NCBI RefSeq assembly: GCF_000758585.1
Contig: NZ_CP009281.1
Span: 2,604,001 to 2,668,000, forward strand
From: Paenibacillus sp. FSL R5-0345
GTDB taxonomy: Bacteria > Bacillota > Bacilli > Paenibacillales > Paenibacillaceae
Reading direction: 5' to 3'
Length of the DNA: 64,000 nt
Within the stretch, counting starts at the first letter, position 1; the number at the start of each line of letters is the position of its first letter. Shown piece by piece: positions 18,175 through 25,922 of the stretch. A program made the position numbers and the translations under genes. The notes under the pieces were generated by a model. That model did no database searches, was not told the origin of the DNA, and saw nothing but the letters and a program-made list of their open reading frames with translations.

Positions 18175-18202
18175 AACTCCACTTTTGAGTTAGTCTTTTT
18201 TT
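18175..18202 (+). terminator. Small terminator between converging AraC and GT4 genes
   Basis: AACTC (18175-18179) pairs with GAGTT (18187-18191), followed by AGTCTTTTTTT. Stem is short, five base pairs. Confidence 0.5.
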
Positions 18203-19229
18203 ACAAGAAATCTCTAATCGCTTGTTCAAATAATCGCACACTATTTGCCCAAGTCCATTTATGTGAGGATCTTTCGCCCTGTGCAGCTAATTTAGTTCTT
18301 AAGTTTGGGTCTCGGATTAAGCGGATGACATCTTCACCAAGCCGATTCTCATACCGATAGGAGAGCAGACAGTTCTTCTCGTGATTTGCGTATTCCATAT
18401 TTCCACCTGAATAAACACAGACGAGTGCTGCGCCACACCGCATGGCTTCAAGCCCCGGCAAAGAACCTGTATCAAAAATACTAGAACTAACAAAGATATC
18501 TGCACCGTTGTAATGGTAACAGAGTTCCTCATCATTCGCTGGGGTGAAGAATCGATATTTTCCGGTGGCTTTTAACTTTTGTAAAGCTTCTGAGCTGTTG
18601 AACTCGTCGGGTGGACTAATAAAGTTAATATTCACATAGGGGTATTGTTCTTTTACATCATCGAGCTGCTCTATAAGATAATCTTGCTCCCGGTGCCAAG
18701 AGAAGCCTGGTTCTGTTTTTCTTAATATTGCTGTTATATTTAAAGGCTCCTGAAGACTGTGACGGATTTTCATATTCTTAAAAGAGGAGCTGATACCAAC
18801 GGGTACAATGTTTCCTGTGATCCCATGATTTAAACGAATCAACTCCTGCTGCCAATGCGATAAAACAATCAGATACTCTGTGACATGATATGAAGGAAAC
18901 GATAGCGAACTATCCGGTAAGAATGGGGGTTCGTAACATAATGATAATCTTACATGAATTCCTTTTCCTTGGTTGCTCGCTGCTTGCGAAGTAGGAACTG
19001 TTGTATGAAAATTAGAAACAATCACATCACCTGAGGGATAGTCTTGTTCCTGAAGATCCATATATGCGGAGCGGATTATGGTGGAACGGATATCATAGGA
19101 AACAACGCCATCCACAGGCATGAGGATAGTGACTTGATGCCCCATAGCTGTCAGTCCATTGGTGAGCTCTACCAGCATGCGTTGTGCTCCGCCGTGAGAT
19201 AAGGTCAGAATAGGGAATGTGAGTCTCAT
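18201..19229 (-). CDS. Glycosyltransferase family 4
   Basis: 342-aa GT-B enzyme. N-terminal domain begins LTLSHGGAQRMLVELTNGLTAMG (donor-side loop of GT4), C-terminal domain has the nucleotide-sugar site FDTGSLPGLEAMRCGAALVC followed by GGNMEYANHEKNCLL. Start taken at the ATG 19229, since GGAAGGGA is 11 bases before it; the frame also has a TTG at 19250. No transmembrane span. Probably adds a hexose to an envelope glycan. The upstream neighbourhood seems rearranged (see 19368-19403), so its original operon partners may be missing. Confidence 0.85.
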   Translation of the reverse strand: MRLTFPILTLSHGGAQRMLVELTNGLTAMGHQVTILMPVDGVVSYDIRSTIIRSAYMDLQEQDYPSGDVIVSNFHTTVPTSQAASNQGKGIHVRLSLCYEPPFLPDSSLSFPSYHVTEYLIVLSHWQQELIRLNHGITGNIVPVGISSSFKNMKIRHSLQEPLNITAILRKTEPGFSWHREQDYLIEQLDDVKEQYPYVNINFISPPDEFNSSEALQKLKATGKYRFFTPANDEELCYHYNGADIFVSSSIFDTGSLPGLEAMRCGAALVCVYSGGNMEYANHEKNCLLSYRYENRLGEDVIRLIRDPNLRTKLAAQGERSSHKWTWANSVRLFEQAIRDFL

Positions 19230-19367
19230 TGATAATCCAGTCCCTTCCAAGTTAGGGCTATAATCGTTAAACGCTGTGATTCAATCGTTATGTTTCTTAT
19301 TGTATTCAACTCGCATAGAAAGGTACCATTTATCTAGTTTAATATTAAAGTAGGGTGAGGGGTGCTT

Positions 19368-19403
19368 ATGAGTGAAATTATTATTAGCATTATTGTTCCA
19401 TAG
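19368..19403 (+). pseudogene. Stub of a GT2 glycosyltransferase gene (11 codons)
   Basis: AGGGTGAGGGG is followed five bases later by an ATG and the peptide MSEIIISIIVP then TAG. ISIIVP is the usual opening of GT2 enzymes (ISIIVPVYN), and the stub breaks off exactly there. Its last bases overlap the 3' end of the convergent isomerase gene, so a deletion or recombination probably joined the two. The sequence is short, so chance is possible. Confidence 0.35.
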
Positions 19404-20235
19404 AAGCAAGCTTCTTTAGTAAAGCGACGGTATCATTAATCTCTAAATCTTTGATATCTTCTAATGATATGTCGATCATCGGTTTGAATTCTTGGAGTTT
19501 GTTCAAGAAAGCTTCGGTATGAAACTGACCTCCACCAGCCTTTCCGTGGTAAATTGTCCCTCCATTTGAATAGATGTCTTTTAAATGCGCTAAAATAATC
19601 CGGTCCCCGAACAACCTAAAGGAGTCATCGACAATTTGATCCTGAATATCTACTGCGTCACCAATAAAATTGCAGGGGTCCAAGACAACACCAATATTGC
19701 TTGAGGGGACTTCATCTAGGATGCGGCGCATCTTGTCTGGTGTAGAAAGTGTATGCGTGCAGACTCCCTCCAATCCCAGAAACACCCCCCATTTTTCAGC
19801 TTCTTCCACAAGCTCTTGTACAGTGGCTCTTAATATGTCCCAGCCGATAGCTTCGTAATGGAGCGGATCTTGTGCTTGAAAAGTAGTCAGAGCGCCTGTC
19901 TCCGTTGCCACCATAGGTGCTCCGAAATGGCGGGCATATCGAAGATGTTCCTTAAATCGATTGATCTCCGCTCTTCGTATAACAGGGTCTGGATGAATAG
20001 GATTGATGTAACAGCCTAACACGCCGATACGTATACCTGCTCTGTCAAAATGTTCGCCAATATAGTTTGCGAGGCCTGGACTTAATTTACCTGTGGAGGT
20101 ATCGATATCCTGAATAGCTTTGGATAAAGCCAGTTGAACAAAATCGATATCATAATTCTGAAGCGTTGCAGTCAACGATTTGAGGGGTAAACAACCAAAT
20201 GTATGCGCTAATGTTCCGTATCTGATGGTAATCAT
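19390..20235 (-). CDS. Sugar phosphate isomerase/epimerase family protein (xylose isomerase-like TIM barrel)
   Basis: 281 aa. AP-endonuclease-2/xylose isomerase-like barrel: GIRIGVLGCYINPIHPDP, a metal-binding Glu in LGLEGVCTHTL, the Asp in GVVLDPCNFIG, His/Asp in LAHLKDIY and the Glu in ISLEDIKD. These proteins epimerise or isomerise sugars or inositols. The ribosome site AAGGAG touches the ATG (20235) with no spacer; an ATC nine bases downstream would have normal spacing but is a rare start, so initiation is unclear. A partial cre box lies upstream at 20279-20289. It is followed by GT4 after a 160-base gap. Confidence 0.83.
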   Translation of the reverse strand: MITIRYGTLAHTFGCLPLKSLTATLQNYDIDFVQLALSKAIQDIDTSTGKLSPGLANYIGEHFDRAGIRIGVLGCYINPIHPDPVIRRAEINRFKEHLRYARHFGAPMVATETGALTTFQAQDPLHYEAIGWDILRATVQELVEEAEKWGVFLGLEGVCTHTLSTPDKMRRILDEVPSSNIGVVLDPCNFIGDAVDIQDQIVDDSFRLFGDRIILAHLKDIYSNGGTIYHGKAGGGQFHTEAFLNKLQEFKPMIDISLEDIKDLEINDTVALLKKLASMEQ

Positions 20236-20278
20236 CTCCTTATCTAAGATGGGTATGTGTAATTACAAACATAATAGT

Positions 20279-20289
20279 AGCGCTTTCAT
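20279..20289 (-). promoter_or_regulatory. Half-consensus cre box upstream of the isomerase gene
   Basis: On the minus strand ATGAAAGCGCT followed by ACTA. The first eleven bases fit cre, the distal half does not. It overlaps the end of the hydrolase gene at 20286. Confidence 0.3.
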
Positions 20290-21194
20290 CTGGATGCAAG
20301 TGATTTATCCTTATCGTCTGTCAGGAAATTGATGATCTCAGTGTTTACTCTATCCGGTTGCTCGTGATTAATCCCGTGTCCCGCATGGGGGATGACTTGG
20401 TAATGGAACTTTCCATCTTCTAAAATACCTATGAAGTCCTTCGATTGCTTTAACGCGTGCTCACCGATTAAAAAATAGAGCTTGTCTCTGATTGCAACCG
20501 CGGCGTTCTTATCGTATGGATGAAGCTTATGCACAAACATAGCTTGCTGATTATGAGTCCGCATTAAAAGGATCAGATGAGCCGCCAATGCTGGATGGTT
20601 ATCAAATAAAGGGGAGTTAGGTGCGCTTAACTTCTTTAGAACTTTTAGTAAATTACGATCTGTTGGAATTAGAATCTCCGGGAACATCATCATTAAGGTT
20701 TGGATCATGGCTTTGATCGGTGCAGTGACCATTCCGCCCTCCAAACAAACGACACGCTTTACTTTGTCCGGTTGCTTAGTTGCATAATTAAAAGCAATAT
20801 AGGCGCCGTTGGACACTCCCGCGATATGAAAGACGCCTATACTCAAATGCGTCGCTATTTCATTAATCCATTCTATTTGCTCAAACTTCTGTTTGTTAAA
20901 ATGCTCGTTAGGGATGCTTTTTCCGGGTCCGCCCAAAGTATCAACTGAGATGCAATAAAAATGCTTCGATAGTTCCTCGATGTTTAAGATCCACATGACC
21001 GCCGAATTATCACCCACGCCATGGAACAGTAATAAGGGGGGATTATTCTTTTGTCCAGCAAGGATACAATGCGTCAGTCCATATGTGGTTGGAACATCAA
21101 TCTCCTCAAGCGGAATGGGCCACTGCTCAACTAGCTGCTGATAGGAGTGCCACACTCGTTCTTGCGCTTTTACATTCTTGAAGCTATTTACCAT
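20286..21194 (-). CDS. Alpha/beta hydrolase
   Basis: 302 aa. Alpha/beta hydrolase fold: LLFHGVGDNSAVMW oxyanion region, nucleophile Ser in FHIAGVSNGAYIAFNYA, catalytic His in PHAGHGINHEQP. No signal peptide, cytoplasmic. AAGGAGG is six bases before the ATG. Tandem with, and 50 bases upstream of, the isomerase gene; they may be cotranscribed. Substrate cannot be inferred. Serine of VSNG rather than the common HSMG is typical for a subgroup of proline iminopeptidase-like hydrolases. Confidence 0.85.
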   Translation of the reverse strand: MVNSFKNVKAQERVWHSYQQLVEQWPIPLEEIDVPTTYGLTHCILAGQKNNPPLLLFHGVGDNSAVMWILNIEELSKHFYCISVDTLGGPGKSIPNEHFNKQKFEQIEWINEIATHLSIGVFHIAGVSNGAYIAFNYATKQPDKVKRVVCLEGGMVTAPIKAMIQTLMMMFPEILIPTDRNLLKVLKKLSAPNSPLFDNHPALAAHLILLMRTHNQQAMFVHKLHPYDKNAAVAIRDKLYFLIGEHALKQSKDFIGILEDGKFHYQVIPHAGHGINHEQPDRVNTEIINFLTDDKDKSLASR

Positions 21195-21314
21195 CAGAAA
21201 CCTCCTTATCCAAAATAAAACATCTGTATCTTATGCCAATAAGTATACTATGAGTGTTCGCAAGGCGGAGAGAGAAATAGAAACATTAGTGTGAAAAAGA
21301 GGGTGGGAGCAGAT

Positions 21315-21498
21315 AAGTGTACTATGTACAACTAAAAAGCTACTTTACTCCCACTAATGTGATATAGGTGTACTTTGTGCAACTATATCTCTGGAAATCA
21401 GCCGATACAGCTTGATTGGGGGATTTTAGTTGCACAAAGTACACTTAACGATAGACAGGCGTACTGAAGGTGATGTTAGTTGTAGAAAGTGCAATTAA
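21315..21498. repeat. Four copies of a 20-base motif in two orientations
   Basis: The motif AGTGTACTTTGTGCAACTA occurs forward at 21315-21336 and 21366-21387 and inverted at 21424-21447 and 21475-21498, with a few substitutions. GTGGGAG (21303) also pairs with CTCCCAC (21347). The arrangement can fold as nested hairpins. This fills most of the 380-base gap between the divergent hydrolase and acetyltransferase genes; no other gene is seen there. Resembles a dispersed intergenic repeat family of Paenibacillus. Confidence 0.75.
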
Positions 21499-21574
21499 GT
21501 AATGCGGTGGGCTCTTTTTTGCGATAGAATTTTTTGATACGGTAAGCAATTTTTATGTTTTAGGGGGGATTATG

Positions 21575-22075
21575 ATGTTAATTGAGCTAAAGGAAGCCAG
21601 TTTGTCAGATGGACGCGATATTTTTGAAATGATTATGGAGATAGGCCCTGGGGAGAATGGATTCGTTAACAATGGGTTTGACTTGGCTTACAGTGAATTT
21701 CCTGATTTCATCAGAGATCGGATCGCACTATCAAGAGGCGATAATCTCCAACCAAACTATGTCCCGCAAACCAACTATTGGTTATTGATTGACTCTTATC
21801 CTGTTGGTGTTGGAAAGCTAAGACATTCCTTAAATGATCAATTAAGAAAATCAGGTGGACACATCGGATATAGCATCAGGCCTAGTGAGCGAGGAAAGGG
21901 CTATGGCAAAATTTTTTTGGCAGAGTTGTTAAAAAAAGCTGCGGATCTGGGGATTGATAAGGTCATGCTGACCTGTGAGCCGAGCAATGTATCTTCGAGA
22001 AAGGTCATTGAAGCGAACAGAGGAATACTTAGCCGTATTGAGGATGGAAAATGTAGCTACTGGATCAGTCTATGA
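21575..22075 (+). CDS. GNAT family N-acetyltransferase
   Basis: 166 aa. GNAT fold: beta-4 HIGYSIRPSERGKGYGKIFL with the acetyl-CoA pyrophosphate loop RGKGYG (about residues 109-114), then ELLKKAADLGIDKVMLTCEPSN and VSSRKVIEANRG, as in RimJ/RimL-like small-molecule or protein acetyltransferases. GGGGGG at 21563-21568 favours the second ATG (21575). Monocistronic: terminator follows. Acceptor substrate unknown. Confidence 0.85.
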   Translation: MLIELKEASLSDGRDIFEMIMEIGPGENGFVNNGFDLAYSEFPDFIRDRIALSRGDNLQPNYVPQTNYWLLIDSYPVGVGKLRHSLNDQLRKSGGHIGYSIRPSERGKGYGKIFLAELLKKAADLGIDKVMLTCEPSNVSSRKVIEANRGILSRIEDGKCSYWISL

Positions 22076-22103
22076 GTCGGTGAGCTGAATAGTGGAGGTG
22101 AAG

Positions 22104-22130
22104 GAGTTGCTAATTGGCAACTCTTTTTTT
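22104..22130 (+). terminator. Terminator after the GNAT gene
   Basis: GAGTTGC (22104-22110), loop TAATTG, GCAACTC (22117-22123), then seven T. Confidence 0.85.
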
Positions 22131-22201
22131 GTTTTTGGCAATGTAATTTCAGTTCATCCAAGGAGGATTCGTCTAAATTGTGAAATAAATTTTAAATTTT
22201 G

Positions 22202-22220
22202 TTGAAAACGCTCTATTCAA
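22202..22220 (+). promoter_or_regulatory. cre-like box upstream of the rhamnose operon
   Basis: TTGAAAACGCTCTATTCAA has the conserved left half of a cre box; the right half is off by about two bases. Catabolite repression of rhamnose genes is usual in Bacilli. Confidence 0.45.
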
Positions 22221-22281
22221 ACACAAACAAATAGATTAAAATCAAAACAAACAAAAATAAACAAAAAAATAAACATTCAAA
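22216..22281 (+). promoter_or_regulatory. A/C-only tract of AAACA direct repeats, probable RhaR operator
   Basis: Apart from one TAGATT the stretch has almost no G on this strand and repeats AAACA/ACAAAC at about ten-base steps (AAACACAAACAAAT, TCAAAACAAACAAAAAT, AAACAAAA, AAACATT). DeoR-type regulators such as RhaR and IolR bind A-rich direct repeats of this kind. The regulator gene is second in the operon. Inference only. Confidence 0.45.
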
Positions 22282-22298
22282 AACGGAGGTATTCACAA

Positions 22299-24368
22299 AT
22301 GGTACAAAGTTTATGGGATTCAGCACGGGAAAAAGACATCCACGGAGGTCTGGATTCACTAGTCTATCGCTCCAATCTGTTGGGTGAAGATCGCAGAGTT
22401 TGTAATTTTGGGGGCGGGAATACCTCCAGTAAGACGATAGAATTGGATTTTCGCGGGCGTGAAGTAGAAGTGATGTGGGTGAAGGGTAGCGGTTCGGACC
22501 TTGCTACAATGAAAGCAGGCAATTTTACTGGGTTACGTCTTCAGGATATTGCCCCTTTGTTTGATCGGGAGGAAATGCCTGATGAGGAAATGGTGGCTTA
22601 TCTCGCGAATTGCATGATTGATCCTAAACATCCGCGTGCTTCGATTGAGACACTGCTTCATGCTTTTTTACCATTTAAACATGTAGATCATACGCATCCA
22701 GATGCGATTATCAGCTTGTGTTGTGCGCATAACGGTAAAGATATTGCACGAGAAATTTATGGGGACCGCTTCGTGTGGGTGCCTTACATCCGTCCAGGGT
22801 TCACTTTATCTAAAATGATTGCTGAAGGAGTACTTGCTAATCCACAAGCAGAGCTGGTGTTGATGGAGAAGCATGGACTGGTGACTTGGGGAGATACACC
22901 GGAAGCCTGTTATGCCAAGACGATCTCTATCATTAATGAAGCGGAGCGTTACATCGAAGATCGAATGGAAGATGAGAACCTGTTCGGAGGCCGCAAATCG
23001 GAAGCACTTTCGGAAGAAGCACGGCGGGCTGTAGCAGCAGCTGTAATGCCACTGATCAGAGGCGCAGTCAGTGATGAGCGTAAAATGATACTGACCTTCG
23101 ATGATGCAGAGGATGTTCTGCGTTTTGTAGGTGGAGTTAACTCGGAGAAATTATCCAGTGTAGGTGCAGCTTGCCCAGATCATTTGGTTCATACTAAAAT
23201 GCTGCCGCTTTTTGTGGCTTGGGAGCCAAATGCCAGTGACATTGATGGTCTGAAGGCTAAGCTGAACGAAGCGATTTCCGCTTATAAAGAGCAGTACAAA
23301 GCTTACTTCGACCGCAATAAGCATGAGGGGGATGTAATGTTCGAAGCCGCGCCGCGTGTGATTCTGATTCCCGGAGTGGGAATGATCAATACAGGCAAAA
23401 GCTGGAGCAACTCCAAGATCAGCGGAGCCTTGTATCATCGGGCAATTGCAGTTATGCGCGGAGCTACCGCACTGGGAGATTTCGTCTCTCTTAGTGAGAA
23501 TGAATCTTACAACGTGGAATATTGGCCTTTGGAATTATATAAATTATCGCTTGCACCAGCAGAAGCAGAATTCTCGCGTAAAGTTGCGTTCATTACAGGT
23601 GGGGCAGGAGGAATCGGAAGCGAAACCGCTCGCCGTCTAGTGTCCGAAGGGGCGCATGTTGTGCTGGCTGACCTCAATCTAGAGGGTGCACAGAAAATTG
23701 CTACGGAGATTAACGATAAATACGGTGAGAATCGTGCGTTCGCTGTTAAAATGGATGTAACGCAGGAGGAGCAGGTTACCGCAGCTTATGCGGATACAGC
23801 CCTTTTCTATGGCGGAGTTGATATTATTGTGAATAACGCCGGGCTTGCGACCTCCAGTCCTTTTGACGAGACTTCATTAAAAGAGTGGAACTTGAACATT
23901 TCCGTATTAGGCACAGGTTATTTCCTCGTTGCACGCGAAGCCTTTAAGGTGATGAAGGAGCAAAAAATCGGTGGTAGTATGGTATTTATCGGCTCCAAGA
24001 ACTCCATATTTGCTGGGAAAAGCGTATCGGCTTACAGCTCTGCCAAAGCGCTCGAAGCACATTTAGCTCGCTGTATTGCAGCTGAAGGCGGAGAATTCGG
24101 CATTCGCGCCAATACCATTTTGCCGGATGCCATTCTACAAGGTTCTGCCATTTGGAATTCGAACTGGCGGAATGAACGCGCGGCTGCTTACGGCATTGAG
24201 CCGGATCAACTAGAGGAGCATTATCGTAAACGCACAACACTGCTGGTAAATATTTATCCACGTGATATTGCTGAAGGCGTTGCCTTTTTCGCTTCATCCA
24301 AGTCAGAGAAGACTACGGGCTGCATGCTGACGATTGACGGTGGCGTGCCGGCAGCTTTTACTAGATAA
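22299..24368 (+). CDS. rhaEW: Bifunctional L-rhamnulose-1-phosphate aldolase / L-lactaldehyde dehydrogenase
   Basis: 689-aa fusion. Residues 1 to about 400 are a class II aldolase (RhaE) with WVKGSGSDLATM, the zinc ligands HVDHTHPDA and the later MEKHGLVTWG. From about 430 comes a short-chain dehydrogenase (RhaW): VAFITGGAGGIGSETA nucleotide motif, NNAGLATSS, catalytic Tyr-Lys in SAYSSAKALE, and a C-terminal TIDGG. The aldolase yields DHAP and L-lactaldehyde and the dehydrogenase oxidises the latter to L-lactate. Same arrangement as Bacillus YuxG. GGAGG nine bases before the ATG. First gene of the operon. Confidence 0.93.
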   Translation: MVQSLWDSAREKDIHGGLDSLVYRSNLLGEDRRVCNFGGGNTSSKTIELDFRGREVEVMWVKGSGSDLATMKAGNFTGLRLQDIAPLFDREEMPDEEMVAYLANCMIDPKHPRASIETLLHAFLPFKHVDHTHPDAIISLCCAHNGKDIAREIYGDRFVWVPYIRPGFTLSKMIAEGVLANPQAELVLMEKHGLVTWGDTPEACYAKTISIINEAERYIEDRMEDENLFGGRKSEALSEEARRAVAAAVMPLIRGAVSDERKMILTFDDAEDVLRFVGGVNSEKLSSVGAACPDHLVHTKMLPLFVAWEPNASDIDGLKAKLNEAISAYKEQYKAYFDRNKHEGDVMFEAAPRVILIPGVGMINTGKSWSNSKISGALYHRAIAVMRGATALGDFVSLSENESYNVEYWPLELYKLSLAPAEAEFSRKVAFITGGAGGIGSETARRLVSEGAHVVLADLNLEGAQKIATEINDKYGENRAFAVKMDVTQEEQVTAAYADTALFYGGVDIIVNNAGLATSSPFDETSLKEWNLNISVLGTGYFLVAREAFKVMKEQKIGGSMVFIGSKNSIFAGKSVSAYSSAKALEAHLARCIAAEGGEFGIRANTILPDAILQGSAIWNSNWRNERAAAYGIEPDQLEEHYRKRTTLLVNIYPRDIAEGVAFFASSKSEKTTGCMLTIDGGVPAAFTR

Positions 24369-24408
24369 CAGGAAGATAGAATATAGATAGGGATAACGGA
24401 GGGAAGCC

Positions 24409-25167
24409 ATGCTGATTGCAGACAGATATGAAAGAATCGTAGAACTAGTGAATGAACGCGGCAGCATCCGTGTCTCGGAACTAAGTACCTTATGCCAAGT
24501 GACGGAGGAGACCATCCGGCGAGATCTTGATCGCTTGGAAAAGGCGGGGAGGCTGCTACGCTCTCACGGCGGTGCAGTTAGTCTGCGTGAGCGTCAGCCA
24601 GAGACACCATATGCCGAACGTGAAATTATGAACGCAGCGGAGAAGCAGCGGATTGCCCGTGAGGCTGTGTTAATGATAAAGCCAGGAGATCGAATTTTGC
24701 TGGATGCCAGTACGACTGCATGGTATATGGCCTCACATTTGCCGGATATGCCACTGACTGTACTGACGAACTCTATCAGAGTAGCTGCGGAGTTAAGTGG
24801 GAAAGAACGAATAGATGTGATCTCAACAGGGGGGCAGCTGAGCCGCAGATCGATGTCTTTTGTTGGACATTTAGCGGAGCGTTCGCTTGAGTTATATCAC
24901 GTGGATAAGATGTTTTTTTCCTGCAAAGGATTTCATCTCGAACGCGGCGCCAGTGAATCGAATGAGCTGCAAGCGATGGTGAAGCGAAAGATGATTGCAA
25001 TAGCGGAGCAGGTAATCCTACTGTGCGATTCTAGTAAGTTTGGAATTCAAGCGTTTACTCATGTTGCCACGACTAGTGAACTGGATGTTGTGATTACGGA
25101 TTACAGCCCCGAAACAGAACAGGTAAAGCAGCTACAGGAGCTGAACATCGCAATCACAACCGTGTAG
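24409..25167 (+). CDS. rhaR: DeoR family transcriptional regulator of rhamnose catabolism
   Basis: 252 aa. N-terminal HTH: IVELVNERGSIRVSELSTLC and VTEETIRRDLDRLEKAGRLLRSHGGA; C-terminal DeoR sugar-phosphate domain (LDASTTAWYMASHLP, VISTGGQLSRRSMSFVG, DSSKFG). GGAGGG five bases before the ATG. Second in the rha operon, as in Bacillus where RhaR (YulB) follows the RhaEW gene. Rhamnulose or its phosphate would be the inducer. Likely autoregulated through the A-rich tract upstream of rhaEW. Confidence 0.85.
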   Translation: MLIADRYERIVELVNERGSIRVSELSTLCQVTEETIRRDLDRLEKAGRLLRSHGGAVSLRERQPETPYAEREIMNAAEKQRIAREAVLMIKPGDRILLDASTTAWYMASHLPDMPLTVLTNSIRVAAELSGKERIDVISTGGQLSRRSMSFVGHLAERSLELYHVDKMFFSCKGFHLERGASESNELQAMVKRKMIAIAEQVILLCDSSKFGIQAFTHVATTSELDVVITDYSPETEQVKQLQELNIAITTV

Positions 25168-25193
25168 AAAATAGTGTTGCAGGAGGTGAAGAC

Positions 25194-25922
25194 ATGAAGG
25201 TGTCGATGTTTATTACTTGCATCAGTGATGCTGTGTATCCAAAGGTCGGAGAAGCGATGGCACGTCTACTTGCCAGATATGGCGTACAGCTTGAATTTCC
25301 TGAAGTGCAGACCTGTTGCGGACAGCCAGCGTATAATAGCGGCTATTGGAATGAGGCACGTCAAGCTGCGCTTACGATTTTGCAGGCCTTCGAAGACAGT
25401 GATTTTGTCATTGCTCCTTCCGGTTCTTGCACCGGGATGCTTCATCATTACCCGAAACTGTTTCAGGATGATCCGATTAATTTAGCCAAGGCACAGAATT
25501 TACAACTTAAATCCTATGAATTCAGCCAGTTTATGGTACAAGTGCTTGGTGTAACGGATTTAGGGGCAGTGTTTCCGCATAAAGTTACCTATCATCCTTC
25601 CTGTCATGGTACCCGAATTCTAGGAATTCGTGATGAACCAATGCAGCTTATGCAGAATGTGAAGGCGATGGAGCTAGTACCACTACCTTTTGCTGAGGAC
25701 TGCTGTGGGTTTGGCGGAACCTTTGCCGTAAAAATGTCTGATATCTCCGGGGCGATGGTCACCGAGAAGTCTGATCATGTGCTGGAGTCAGAAGCAGAGG
25801 TCTTAACGGGTCTGGATATGGGCTGCCTCATGAATATTGCTGGGAATTTGCGTTATCGTCATAAGCCTGTCCGAGTCATGCATTTAGCAGAGCTACTGTA
25901 TGAAGGGGTGATTGGACAATGA
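25194..25922 (+). CDS. lutA: L-lactate utilisation Fe-S oxidoreductase LutA
   Basis: 242 aa with two CCG domains, each a cysteine-rich [4Fe-4S]/heterodisulfide-reductase-like motif: TCCGQPAYNSG (Cys41-42) and DCCGFGGTFAVKM (about 165). Subunit of the LutABC complex that oxidises L-lactate to pyruvate in the cytoplasm. AGGAGG seven bases before the ATG. Its stop overlaps the lutB start. Length agrees with the roughly 240 aa usual for the family. Its place inside the rha operon is unusual. Confidence 0.9.
   Translation: MKVSMFITCISDAVYPKVGEAMARLLARYGVQLEFPEVQTCCGQPAYNSGYWNEARQAALTILQAFEDSDFVIAPSGSCTGMLHHYPKLFQDDPINLAKAQNLQLKSYEFSQFMVQVLGVTDLGAVFPHKVTYHPSCHGTRILGIRDEPMQLMQNVKAMELVPLPFAEDCCGFGGTFAVKMSDISGAMVTEKSDHVLESEAEVLTGLDMGCLMNIAGNLRYRHKPVRVMHLAELLYEGVIGQ

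Noticed and set aside
21303..21498. Possible CRISPR-like array
   Set aside because: Only four copies, mixed orientation, unequal spacing, no cas genes.
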